Positions 43,435 to 52,276 of a stretch of 64,000 nucleotides of DNA are shown here, one piece after another. This stretch comes from Hoskinsella mucinilytica (GTDB lineage: Bacteria; Bacillota_I; Bacilli_A; Erysipelotrichales; Erysipelotrichaceae). Location: NCBI RefSeq assembly GCF_045223415.1, contig NZ_JBEQZJ010000007.1, positions 33,548 to 97,547 of the forward strand, written 5' to 3'. The first letter of the stretch is position 1; the number at the start of each line of letters is the position of its first letter. A program made the position numbers and the translations under genes. A model generated the notes under the pieces. The model saw only the letters and a program-made list of their open reading frames with translations. It was not told the DNA's origin and searched no databases.

Positions 43435-44204
43435 TAACGATCGCAGGAACAGACCCAAGTGGTGGTGCAGGGGCACAGGCAGACTTAAAAACATTTATGG
43501 CGCATAAGGTGTATGGTATGAGCATCATTACAGCATTGGTAGCGCAAAATACGTGTGGTGTAAAGGATATCATGAATGTTACACCGGCTTTTTTAGAAGA
43601 ACAATTCGATTGTGTTTTTGATGATATCTATCCCGATGCAGTGAAGATCGGAATGGTATCCCAACCACAATTGATCGATGTAATCGTCAAAAAATTAAAA
43701 CAATATCAAGCATCGCATATTGTTGTAGATCCTGTTATGGTATCGACTTCAGGGAATCGTTTGTTGGCAGAAGAAGCATTGAACTTGTTGAAAGATAAGC
43801 TATTACCACTAGCAGATATCATTACACCGAATATTCCGGAAGCAGAAGTATTGTGTGGATATTCGATACATAACAAGGCGGATATGGTAAAAGCGGCAGA
43901 GGAAATCGCTAAGCATTATGATGGTTATATCTTGATCAAAGGCGGACATTTTGATGATTGTGCGGATGATCTTCTCTATGATCATGGAAATCAGATATGG
44001 CTTTCTTGTGAAAAAATCGAAAATCCAAATACGCATGGTACAGGATGTACACTATCCAGTGCGATTGCAAGTAATCTTGCATTGGGTCTTGATATGGTCA
44101 CAAGTGTGAAACAGGCAAAGGCTTATATCACAGGAGCACTAAAGGATGGACTTGATTTAGGTAAGGGAAGTGGACCGTTAAATCATTGTTGGAATATGAA
44201 ATAA
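43422..44204 (+). CDS. thiD: Hydroxymethylpyrimidine/phosphomethylpyrimidine kinase
   Basis: The 260-residue ribokinase-fold enzyme phosphorylates HMP and HMP-P in thiamine synthesis or salvage. The start IAGTDPSGGAGAQADLKTF binds the pyrimidine and NTHGTGCTLSSAIASNLALG carries the anion hole and catalytic Asp/Cys region of this family. GGAGGAAA supports ATG 43422, inside the end of the HAD gene. No thiE, thiM or thiC is nearby, so this locus looks like a salvage branch. Confidence 0.95.
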   Translation: MQKVVTIAGTDPSGGAGAQADLKTFMAHKVYGMSIITALVAQNTCGVKDIMNVTPAFLEEQFDCVFDDIYPDAVKIGMVSQPQLIDVIVKKLKQYQASHIVVDPVMVSTSGNRLLAEEALNLLKDKLLPLADIITPNIPEAEVLCGYSIHNKADMVKAAEEIAKHYDGYILIKGGHFDDCADDLLYDHGNQIWLSCEKIENPNTHGTGCTLSSAIASNLALGLDMVTSVKQAKAYITGALKDGLDLGKGSGPLNHCWNMK

Positions 44205-44276
44205 AAATGTAAGAAATGAGAAAATAATCGCTTCATTTACAGAAAAGTGTTATAATGTAACGCATAAGGAGTGTGA

Positions 44277-45392
44277 ATGATCATGAGAATTGGAATTCCA
44301 AAGGAAATCAAAAACAATGAAAATCGTGTATCTTGTACACCAGCAGGTGTATTTACTTTATGCAAAGCAGGTCATGAGGTCTATGTAGAAACAAATGCCG
44401 GAATCGGCAGTGGTTTTACAGATAAGGAATATGAGGAAGCAGGTGCAAAGATCGTAGCTGTTGATGAGGTCTTTGCGAAAGCAGACTTGATTGTGAAAGT
44501 AAAAGAGTATCTCCCTAGTGAATATCATTATTTACGTGAAGATCAGCTTGTATTTACTTATTTACATATTGCTAATGATGAAGCATTTGCGAATGCTTTG
44601 TTGACATCACATACAAGTGCGATTGCTTATGAAACGGTTCGTGATAGAAAAGGTGGATTACCTTTATTGACACCGATGAGTGAGGTTGCGGGTCGTATGG
44701 CAGTACAAGTGGGCGCAACGATGCTACAAAAGAACAATGGTGGTCGTGGATTGTTGCTTGGTGGAGTACCAGGTGTATTTCCTGCAGAAGTTGTGATCAT
44801 CGGTGGTGGAACGGTAGGTTTGAATGCCGCAAAAATAGCTTGTGGTTTGGGCGCAATCGTTACCATTTTTGATATCAGTGCAGATCGTATGGGATATATA
44901 GATGATATTTCAGGAGGAACCATTCATACCGCATACAACAACGAATATAATTTGCGTAGAGCATTACGTAGTGCGGATCTTGTGATTGGTGCTGTTCTGG
45001 TACCGGGCGCTAAGGCTCCTAAAATCGTCACAGCGGATATGGTTCAAACAATGAAACAAGGAAGTGCGATCGTTGATGTCGCAATTGATCAGGGTGGATG
45101 TATCGAAACCAGTGATCATATCACCACACATGATGATCCATATTTTGAACGATATGGTGTCATGCATTATTCTGTTGCGAATATGCCGGGAGCTGTACCA
45201 CGTACTTCTACTATGGCATTGTCAAATGCTACCTTACCTTATATACTGAAACTAGCGGATAAGGGGCTTGATGCTTTGAAAGAGGACGATGGATTCTTAT
45301 TGGGATTGAATACTTGTAAGGGTCATATCACTTATCAAGGAGTAAGTGAAGCATTACATTTACCATACCAAGATCCTAAAGCGTTGTTATAG
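44277..45392 (+). CDS. ald: Alanine dehydrogenase
   Basis: The 371-residue NAD-dependent enzyme interconverts L-alanine with pyruvate and ammonia in the cytoplasm. It has the N-terminal IGIPKEIKNNENRV motif, the substrate region with FTYLHIA (catalytic His), a Rossmann segment VIIGGGTVGLNAA, and DVAIDQGG near the catalytic Asp. AAGGAG at 44266-44271 is five bases from ATG 44277; ATG 44283 is the alternative and matches the usual family start. A TATAAT box lies at 44251-44256. It is monocistronic with a terminator. Confidence 0.96.
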   Translation: MIMRIGIPKEIKNNENRVSCTPAGVFTLCKAGHEVYVETNAGIGSGFTDKEYEEAGAKIVAVDEVFAKADLIVKVKEYLPSEYHYLREDQLVFTYLHIANDEAFANALLTSHTSAIAYETVRDRKGGLPLLTPMSEVAGRMAVQVGATMLQKNNGGRGLLLGGVPGVFPAEVVIIGGGTVGLNAAKIACGLGAIVTIFDISADRMGYIDDISGGTIHTAYNNEYNLRRALRSADLVIGAVLVPGAKAPKIVTADMVQTMKQGSAIVDVAIDQGGCIETSDHITTHDDPYFERYGVMHYSVANMPGAVPRTSTMALSNATLPYILKLADKGLDALKEDDGFLLGLNTCKGHITYQGVSEALHLPYQDPKALL

Positions 45393-45398
45393 AACATG

Positions 45399-45430
45399 AA
45401 AAAGCAGTTGATGAATGTCAACTGCTTTTT
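45399..45430. terminator. Bidirectional intrinsic terminator
   Basis: AAAAAGCAGTTGA (45399-45411) pairs with TCAACTGCTTTTT (45418-45430). It separates ald from the convergent ABC genes. Confidence 0.95.
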
Positions 45431-45437
45431 GTCAGCC

Positions 45438-46205
45438 TTAAGAGAATAATAACTCCATGGATTCTTTACTGTTTGCTTGTACAATTTTATAGAAGTAGTC
45501 TTTCTGATTTAAATCTCCTCGTTCAATGTCTTCATCGATGACACCATCTCGTATAAACAAAAGACGTTTTGAGTAGCTGGCAATCATGGCATCATGAGTT
45601 ACCATGATGATCGTAGCGTGATCGTTTTCATTCAGTCCTTTTAATATATTCAATAGATCATGAGAATTTTTAGAATCCAGATTACCGGTTGGCTCATCTG
45701 CGACTATCAGCTTAGGATTGGTAACCAAGGCTCTTGCGACAGCACATCGTTGACATTGACCACCGGAACATTCTACAGGATATTTATCTAATAAATTTGT
45801 TAATTCCAACTTTTGTGCAACTTCTTCCACACGTCTTTTGATTTCATCCTTTTCTACTTTTGCTAAAGTAAGAGGGACACCGATGTTTTCTCTTAACGTT
45901 AAGGTATCCATAAGGTTAAAGGATTGGAAGATAAAGCCCAGATTTTCATAACGGAATTTTCCTGTTTCCATTTCCATCATTTTATGCACACTGACACCAT
46001 TGATCTTGACCGTACCTTTGGTTGGCATATCGATGGTAGAAAGATTATTGATCAAGGTAGATTTTCCTGATCCGGATGGTCCCATGATACAAATAAAGTC
46101 ACCTTCATAGACATCCAGAGAAATGCCATGTAGCACTTCTAATTCATTTTTAGTATGTTGATTATATATTTTCACAAGGTTATTTGCTTCTAGTATTTTA
46201 TTCAT
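45438..46205 (-). CDS. ABC transporter ATP-binding protein (MacB/BceA type)
   Basis: The 255-residue ATPase has Walker A GPSGSGKST, signature CSGGQCQR and Walker B LIVADEPTGNLDS, with the switch His in VTHD. The GNLDS ending is typical of the LolD/MacB/BceA group that works with FtsX-fold permeases by mechanotransmission. On the minus strand it follows the permease gene after 11 bases, and AGGAGAT precedes its start. No histidine kinase is adjacent, unlike true bacitracin Bce modules. Confidence 0.94.
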   Translation of the reverse strand: MNKILEANNLVKIYNQHTKNELEVLHGISLDVYEGDFICIMGPSGSGKSTLINNLSTIDMPTKGTVKINGVSVHKMMEMETGKFRYENLGFIFQSFNLMDTLTLRENIGVPLTLAKVEKDEIKRRVEEVAQKLELTNLLDKYPVECSGGQCQRCAVARALVTNPKLIVADEPTGNLDSKNSHDLLNILKGLNENDHATIIMVTHDAMIASYSKRLLFIRDGVIDEDIERGDLNQKDYFYKIVQANSKESMELLFS

Positions 46206-46216
46206 TGTCTTATCTC

Positions 46217-47563
46217 CTATTCTTCGTATGTGATTGGTTTTGTTAATGCTTCTTTAAATATCAAATTACAATAGACTTTATACATGATGATCCCTGACAC
46301 ACTGATCATTGCGATAAATAACAACAGCATGGATATCATGAAGTTTAAAGATATGACATGAATCATGGTATACATGGTTGAAATCACAAGCAAGAGTGGG
46401 ATACATATGAAAATGATCAAAAAGAAGAATCCACTGATTTCTTGATGAATGATGCGTTTGATATCGGATTTTAAATATCCGATGGACATCATGTTTTGAA
46501 AAATACGTTTTTTATTTAAAGCGTCACTGGATAACTTATAGCCAATACAAATACATATCAATAACAAGGATACGACATAAGATACTAAGACCACCATAAA
46601 AGTCGCATCATCGTTTCTGAATTTACATAAATAAAAGAATAAGATAGATACATCTACAAGGATGATCGTCACCAATAAATTACTGTTGATGATACTGTAG
46701 CGTAAATTACCTGCGGATATGACTCGACATGGATCAGAATAATGAAATTTATCTTTCAGCCATTTGATGGCATCAGGAAAGACATAGCGAAAAATATTTG
46801 CCGGTCCCAATATAATTGCCACAGAGACATAAATCATGAAAATGAAGTTAATTTTTGAAAAATCAAGACTGCATAGGTAATAAAGAATACCACCATAGAT
46901 AGCCAGATAAAATACTTTAAAGTACATGTTTTTAGGTTTACCTAATGGATCCATGCTTTTCTTAGATTTTAAAAGGGTATCCAAAGAATCCATACGATAG
47001 ATAAATCCACTATCTACGATGATCAACCAAAAGCCAACCATAAACAAGGTAATCAAACAATAAATCATCGCATCTGTGGAAAAAGCAAAGATCGGTGCGG
47101 AAATACCCATACTTTGATAAATCAAATAATTGATGATGGGATGACATGCAAAACCAATCAATGCACCAATCGGTGCTGCTACACATAAGATAATAAAGTT
47201 TTGAACGATGAGAAAAATAGATAGGCGAATGACGTTACAGCCACTAATCATCATTACCCCGATATCTTCTACCTTGGACATCAAAAAGAATTTATTTGAA
47301 AAGAAAACCGTGATGACACATATGAAGATCATCAATAAAGAAAGGATCATCGTGAAGATGCCATTTCCGATTCCACCATCAAACTGCGCAAAGGCAATGG
47401 TATTTGCCATATTTGTCATAGATGATGTACCATAGTAGGGGTTGCCTAAAATAGAAAAAAACAGTGTGATCACTGCAGATGCTGCGATAATTGAGAACGC
47501 AAAAAAATAGGCATTTTTTGGTTTGCGCCTTAAATTATCGTAAGCGAACCTTACGAGTTCCAT
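46217..47563 (-). CDS. FtsX-like ABC permease
   Basis: The 448-residue membrane protein has an N-terminal signal-anchor-like helix after NLRRKPKNAYFF and about ten hydrophobic segments, with FtsX-type domains near residues 65-190 and 300-440. It lacks the very large extracellular loop of BceB. It is the first gene of a two-gene minus-strand operon with the ATPase; AGGAGGAGAG precedes its start. The substrate cannot be told; envelope-active peptides or lipids are usual for the group. Confidence 0.88.
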   Translation of the reverse strand: MELVRFAYDNLRRKPKNAYFFAFSIIAASAVITLFFSILGNPYYGTSSMTNMANTIAFAQFDGGIGNGIFTMILSLLMIFICVITVFFSNKFFLMSKVEDIGVMMISGCNVIRLSIFLIVQNFIILCVAAPIGALIGFACHPIINYLIYQSMGISAPIFAFSTDAMIYCLITLFMVGFWLIIVDSGFIYRMDSLDTLLKSKKSMDPLGKPKNMYFKVFYLAIYGGILYYLCSLDFSKINFIFMIYVSVAIILGPANIFRYVFPDAIKWLKDKFHYSDPCRVISAGNLRYSIINSNLLVTIILVDVSILFFYLCKFRNDDATFMVVLVSYVVSLLLICICIGYKLSSDALNKKRIFQNMMSIGYLKSDIKRIIHQEISGFFFLIIFICIPLLLVISTMYTMIHVISLNFMISMLLLFIAMISVSGIIMYKVYCNLIFKEALTKPITYEE

Positions 47564-47668
47564 AAAAAAATCTCTCCTCCTGAATTTTTGAAGCTTTAGC
47601 CATTATTAGGATAGCACACTTCACAAAAACATACAAGAAAAGAAGAATGCGGTTACATAAAACTGTGA

Positions 47669-47704
47669 TAAAAAAAGAAATCATTGTGGATTGATTTCTT
47701 TTTT
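47669..47704 (-). terminator. Intrinsic terminator
   Basis: On the minus strand AAAAAAGAAATCA (complement of 47692-47704) pairs with TGATTTCTTTTTT (complement of 47671-47683). The stem begins inside the last codons of the EAL gene and contains its stop. Confidence 0.88.
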
Positions 47705-49873
47705 AAAATATGCGATTTCCATTCTTACAACTCTATTGTTTTCCAAAGGAATCTTTTTATCCATCACTAGCAATTCATCATCTGCTTTGATGCGATAATG
47801 ACCCCAAATTTGATCGTTTTTGATACGATTGCGACAAAAATTACAAGGACTTGTTTGAGATTGAAGAATATCATAGCATTTTCTACCATGGTACTCTGTA
47901 TCATCTTTGATATGGAATGCCTTTTTACCTGCTTGATTGATATAAAGCAATTCATGGGTGTCATCATCTATCAAATAGATGATTCCTTCCATATGAGCCA
48001 TAATGATCTTGATGCATTCATCTGTTTGTAAGATATTACTATAGTCATATACAGCATGTTTCAAGTAAACCGGATCCACATCTTTCAGATAATACTCATA
48101 GAATTGATCATGTGGAATGGGTTTCGATACAAAATAGCCTTGTCCCATATCACAACCAATGGTACGTAGATAATCTAATTGTTCTTGCGTTTCTATGCCT
48201 TCACAAGTGACTTTGATATGATAGTTATGCGCAATCTGTACAATCAGCTCTATGATATTTTTTCCTTTTTCACTCATATCATTTAAAAAGCTTCTATCAA
48301 TTTTCAACACATCGATTTCTAAGGTGTTTAAAAGATCCAAAGAGGAATACCCGGTTCCAAAATCATCCATGGAAATCAAAAAGCCATGTGCTCTCAGCTT
48401 GATCAGGGTTTGAAATACGGCTTCGGATATTTCATGGAAAGCACTTTCTACGATTTCAATTTCAATACTTTGCGGTTTGATTTGATGTTGATCTAAAATA
48501 GCACAGACCTTTTCATAAAAATCACGTTGTAACAGGGTTACTCTGGAAAAGTTCACCGATATGGTAAAGCCGGAGCATGCCAATGCATGTTCCTCAAGGA
48601 AAGCACAAGCATGATCTAACATATAAAAATCAAGTTCACTGATCATACCACTGTTTTCAAGTTGTGGAATAAATTCATCCGGTGTTAAAAATTGATCTTC
48701 AGAATAGGCCCAGCGAACCAAGGCTTCTGCCGCCAGAATATGTTCATCTCTGATGTTGAATTTAGGCTGTAGATAGAATAAGAAATCCTCATGTTCTATC
48801 GCACTATGTACCTTCTTTAGGATCATATTCTCATGATACAATTGAATCAATAGATTTTCATCATACCAAACGATTTGATTATCACCTTGAAATTTTGCGT
48901 TTTTATGTGCGAGATTGGCATGATCGATGAGACCTTGAATTTCGGCTTTGGTAAAGGCCTTGGTATCGATATGACAAGCTCCGATACAAAAAGAGATTTC
49001 ATCGGATATATTTAAAGATGCATGATCTTTGATATAGTGAAGGATGTCATCCTTCAATGATTCTACGATATGTTCTTGTTGTCTTTTTAAGATGAGGAAA
49101 TTATCCGCATTCACTCTGGCACAAGTTTCTTTTTCTTCCATATGATTTAAGATTGCTTTGGCAGTAAGCTTTAATAGCTCATCACCGAACGCATATCCAT
49201 AAGCACTGTTTAACATCTTGAAATGATCGATATCAAGGTACATCAGAATATAATCATTTCCATGTCCCATAGAAAGTTGTAACATGGCTTCTTCCATAAA
49301 GGCTTCAAAGTTATGGATGCCCGTTAGATCATCGTAGTTTTTCAGTGAATTGATTTCCGTACGTTTACGATAATACCAAAAAGAAAAGAAGCCAATGGAC
49401 ATCACCAGATAAGTGGCAATGCATTTCATCATAAAGGTTAGCTTTCTAGTAGAGTCGGATTCTGCTGTTTTTACAAGTGTATCAGCCATTTGATAATATT
49501 GTTCACTTGTTTCTAACAATGCTTTTTTATCTCCACCGTTTCTTACCTGTGCAATCTGTATTTTCATGTTATTCCAAACCTTTTCCATATCAGAAAGCTG
49601 TTGTTGATAAGAATCGCTATGAGAGCTACTTAATCCGAATTTACCTTCTCCGGTTGTTAAATCATAAATGATATCATCTAAATATTGAATGATATCATCA
49701 CTGGGTATATCCTGTAATTCTTTTTTGATGAGTCGTTGGGTTCCTCCACGTACGATGCCGCTATAATTAATGATTTGTGCATCACCGAGATTTTGATAGA
49801 TAGAGAAGCCGGATATCAGAAGTGCAATGACCCATATCACAGTGTATAAAATGACACCAGTCCTAATTTTCAT
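47681..49873 (-). CDS. Membrane c-di-GMP phosphodiesterase (EAL) with degenerate GGDEF and C-terminal PAS
   Basis: The 730-residue protein has two membrane helices (about 7-27 and 147-167) around a PilJ-like sensor loop (NYSGIVRGGTQRLIKKEL), a GGDEF domain in which the signature is NADNF (255-259) and so cannot make c-di-GMP, and an EAL domain with its catalytic set: EAL 383-385, Asn441, EIVE 473-476, Asp503-Asp504, Lys524 and Glu558. A C-terminal PAS-like domain carries CNFC, a possible metal or redox site. It should degrade c-di-GMP in response to extracellular and cytoplasmic cues. It is monocistronic. Confidence 0.92.
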   Translation of the reverse strand: MKIRTGVILYTVIWVIALLISGFSIYQNLGDAQIINYSGIVRGGTQRLIKKELQDIPSDDIIQYLDDIIYDLTTGEGKFGLSSSHSDSYQQQLSDMEKVWNNMKIQIAQVRNGGDKKALLETSEQYYQMADTLVKTAESDSTRKLTFMMKCIATYLVMSIGFFSFWYYRKRTEINSLKNYDDLTGIHNFEAFMEEAMLQLSMGHGNDYILMYLDIDHFKMLNSAYGYAFGDELLKLTAKAILNHMEEKETCARVNADNFLILKRQQEHIVESLKDDILHYIKDHASLNISDEISFCIGACHIDTKAFTKAEIQGLIDHANLAHKNAKFQGDNQIVWYDENLLIQLYHENMILKKVHSAIEHEDFLFYLQPKFNIRDEHILAAEALVRWAYSEDQFLTPDEFIPQLENSGMISELDFYMLDHACAFLEEHALACSGFTISVNFSRVTLLQRDFYEKVCAILDQHQIKPQSIEIEIVESAFHEISEAVFQTLIKLRAHGFLISMDDFGTGYSSLDLLNTLEIDVLKIDRSFLNDMSEKGKNIIELIVQIAHNYHIKVTCEGIETQEQLDYLRTIGCDMGQGYFVSKPIPHDQFYEYYLKDVDPVYLKHAVYDYSNILQTDECIKIIMAHMEGIIYLIDDDTHELLYINQAGKKAFHIKDDTEYHGRKCYDILQSQTSPCNFCRNRIKNDQIWGHYRIKADDELLVMDKKIPLENNRVVRMEIAYFKKEINPQ

Positions 49874-50060
49874 AATTCCTCTCCTTAAGCAGGATCAATA
49901 TATCTATGCTATGAATAAATTACTATCATAATCATATCACATATTATAATGTTTGAGCGTATTTAAATAACGAAAAATAAAGGATTTTTCTTACTTTTGT
50001 CACATTTAAAAAGCTAGATGGCTGAAATTGTAATATGTGTTATAAAGACGCTTGTGAGGG

Positions 50061-50158
50061 CGTGAAAATTCACGTTTTATGTGATAAATCCTTAGTGAAA
50101 GTACGTACTCTCTAAGCGTAGAGAAACTATTGTAATCGCTTTCTGTACAAGGTAAGAT
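50061..50158 (+). promoter_or_regulatory. Control region of the alpha-glucoside PTS operon
   Basis: Promoter boxes TTGTAA (50130-50135) and TAAGAT (50153-50158) are 17 bases apart. A cre-like TGTAATCGCTTTCT (50131-50144, 13 of 14) covers the -35, so CcpA would block initiation. Upstream are two palindromes, CGTGAA-AA-TTCACG (50061-50074) and TCTCTA-AGCG-TAGAGA (50109-50124), likely operators, perhaps for the RpiR proteins at the operon end. The rest of 49874-50194 shows no gene. Confidence 0.7.
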
Positions 50159-50194
50159 AACAGTGCAAGAGATATCACAAGGAGGGAAAAGGAT

Positions 50195-51745
50195 ATGATG
50201 CAAAAGATTCAACGCTTTGGTGGAGCGATGTTTACACCGGTCTTATTATTCGCATTTGCCGGTATCATGATCGGTGTCTCGACATTGTTCACTACAGAAG
50301 CAATTATGGGAAACCTAGCAGATCCCAATGGTCTTTGGTACCAATGTTGGAACGTTCTGTTACAGGGAGGATGGACCGTATTCAATCAGTTACCATTGAT
50401 CTTCGTTGTCGGCTTACCGATTGGATTGGCAAAGAAACAACAAGCAAGATGTTGTATGGAAGCACTGGTACTGTATTTGACATTCCAGTATTTCATGAAT
50501 ACGATCTTAGCCCAATGGGGTCTAACTTTTGGAGTTGACTTCGCAGCAGAGGTTGGAGGTAGCAGTGGCTTGACCATGGTAGCCAATATCAAAACATTGG
50601 ACATGGGAATGATCGGTGCATTGATCATCTCAGGTATCGTGATCATGTTACACAATCGTTACTTTGACAAGGAGCTTCCTGAATGGATGGGAACCTTCTC
50701 AGGATCAAGTTTTGTCGTCATCATAGGCTTCTTTACATTGATTCCGGTAGCCATATTAAGTGCTTGGTTATGGCCAATGGTACAAGAAGGAATGAGAAGC
50801 TTTCAAGGGTTTATCGCCGATGCAGGAGCATTGGGAGTATGGATCTTCATCTTTATGGAACGTATTTTAATTCCATTTGGTCTTCACCATTTATTGTACT
50901 TCCCATTCTTCTACGATTCCGCAATCGTAAATGGTGGTGTGTATTCCACATGGGCAAACGCACTTCCACAACTTGCCGCAAGCAGTGATTCATTAAAGGA
51001 TCTTGCACCTTATGCATGGCCGACATTGACCGGTATCTCTAAAGTATTCGGATGTCCGGGAATCGCACTTGCTTTCTATACGACTGCAAAGAAAAGCAAG
51101 AAAAAACAAATCGCAGGTTTACTGATTCCGATCACATTAACTGCCATCGTCTGTGGCGTAACAGAACCGATTGAATTTACGTTCTTATTCATTGCGCCGG
51201 TATTGTTCGTCGTACACGCAATGTTAGCCGCAACCCTTGCGACCGTTGCTTATTTACTAGGTGTTGTCGGGGTATTATCCGGTGGTCTGATCGAAATGAG
51301 CGCTTTGAATTTTATTCCATTGATGGCAAATCATTGGCAAACGTATCTAACCCTACTTGTGGTAGGATTGATCTTCACCGGTATTTATTTTGTCATCTTC
51401 CGCTTCTTGATCTTAAAATTTGATTTTAAAACACCGGGAAGAGAAGAAGATGATCAGGAAATCACGTTCCATAACAAACAAGACTTTAAAGAAAAACAGG
51501 CAATGAGCAAAGATAGCCTTGCACAACGTATCCTAGATGCTCTTGGAGGCAAAGATAACATTCAAGATGTAACCAATTGTGCAACTCGTTTACGTGTCAA
51601 TGTTTTAGATGCATCCATCGTTAAGGATGATGCCTATTTCAAAAAAATAGGAACCCATGGCATCAAAGCTACCAAGACCAATATACAGGTCATCGTAGGT
51701 TTGTCTGTCGCAAAAGTAAGAGAAGAATTTGAGGCATTATTATAA
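50195..51745 (+). CDS. PTS alpha-glucoside-specific EIICB component
   Basis: The 516-residue transporter has the EIIC membrane domain of the glucose/maltose superfamily (about residues 10-410, with GVSTLFTTEAIMGNL and GVTEPIEF) and a C-terminal EIIB domain with phospho-Cys462 in VTNCATRLR. It resembles GlvC/MalX-type permeases that import and phosphorylate maltose and isomers. No EIIA is fused; a glucose-type EIIA is encoded two genes on. AAGGAGGG precedes ATG 50195. The GH4 gene in the operon supports alpha-glucoside specificity. Confidence 0.94.
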   Translation: MMQKIQRFGGAMFTPVLLFAFAGIMIGVSTLFTTEAIMGNLADPNGLWYQCWNVLLQGGWTVFNQLPLIFVVGLPIGLAKKQQARCCMEALVLYLTFQYFMNTILAQWGLTFGVDFAAEVGGSSGLTMVANIKTLDMGMIGALIISGIVIMLHNRYFDKELPEWMGTFSGSSFVVIIGFFTLIPVAILSAWLWPMVQEGMRSFQGFIADAGALGVWIFIFMERILIPFGLHHLLYFPFFYDSAIVNGGVYSTWANALPQLAASSDSLKDLAPYAWPTLTGISKVFGCPGIALAFYTTAKKSKKKQIAGLLIPITLTAIVCGVTEPIEFTFLFIAPVLFVVHAMLAATLATVAYLLGVVGVLSGGLIEMSALNFIPLMANHWQTYLTLLVVGLIFTGIYFVIFRFLILKFDFKTPGREEDDQEITFHNKQDFKEKQAMSKDSLAQRILDALGGKDNIQDVTNCATRLRVNVLDASIVKDDAYFKKIGTHGIKATKTNIQVIVGLSVAKVREEFEALL

Positions 51746-51763
51746 GAAAAGGCAGGGATAACC

Positions 51764-52258
51764 ATGACAAAGCACACATACAACCAAAAGAAAGAACGCC
51801 GTTTACAAAGAATGTTTTTGATCACTAAGGGATTTCTTCTATGTACCCCTATCATTTGTTACTTTTATATCACGATGACAGGGTGGATGCAACAAACATC
51901 TTTCCAAGAAGTATTGTCACAACATCCAAGCATGAGCGTACTCTTTCTTATCTCTATGTTAAATCCTTATATTGCTTATCTGCTTCATTTGATGCAGAAA
52001 AAACTTCAGGAAGGAAAGGAAAGCTTTGTATGTATCAACATGGTATTATTGTTGATTGCACAATTGCTTACCATGAATGTGTTCTACTTTGTAATGTTGC
52101 TCTATGTCTTTTATAAAGCATGCGACTATTATCAGATTCATATAGGAGATAGTTTAAAGAAACTGACGTTTACGACATCTTTTGTACAAGGTGGTGGTAG
52201 CATGCTTATCGTAATGCTCAGTTCCATATGTTTATTCGCAACCATTCAATTAATGTAA
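51764..52258 (+). CDS. Unknown four-helix membrane protein in the PTS operon
   Basis: The 164-residue product has a basic N-terminus and four hydrophobic segments (about residues 19-42, 56-76, 88-118 and 140-163) with short loops. I do not recognise the family. It lies 18 bases after the EIICB gene and 18 bases before the GH4 gene, so it is transcribed with them. The ribosome binding site is weak (AGGGATAACC), suggesting lower synthesis than its neighbours. A helper of the permease or a regulator of PTS uptake is possible, with no direct evidence. Confidence 0.75.
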   Translation: MTKHTYNQKKERRLQRMFLITKGFLLCTPIICYFYITMTGWMQQTSFQEVLSQHPSMSVLFLISMLNPYIAYLLHLMQKKLQEGKESFVCINMVLLLIAQLLTMNVFYFVMLLYVFYKACDYYQIHIGDSLKKLTFTTSFVQGGGSMLIVMLSSICLFATIQLM

Positions 52259-52276
52259 AAACAGGAGGAAAAGGAA

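Noticed and set aside
45438..47563. Bacitracin-resistance BceAB module
   Set aside because: The permease lacks the large extracellular loop of BceB and no BceRS-type kinase/regulator is adjacent, so only a general FtsX-type exporter is supported.
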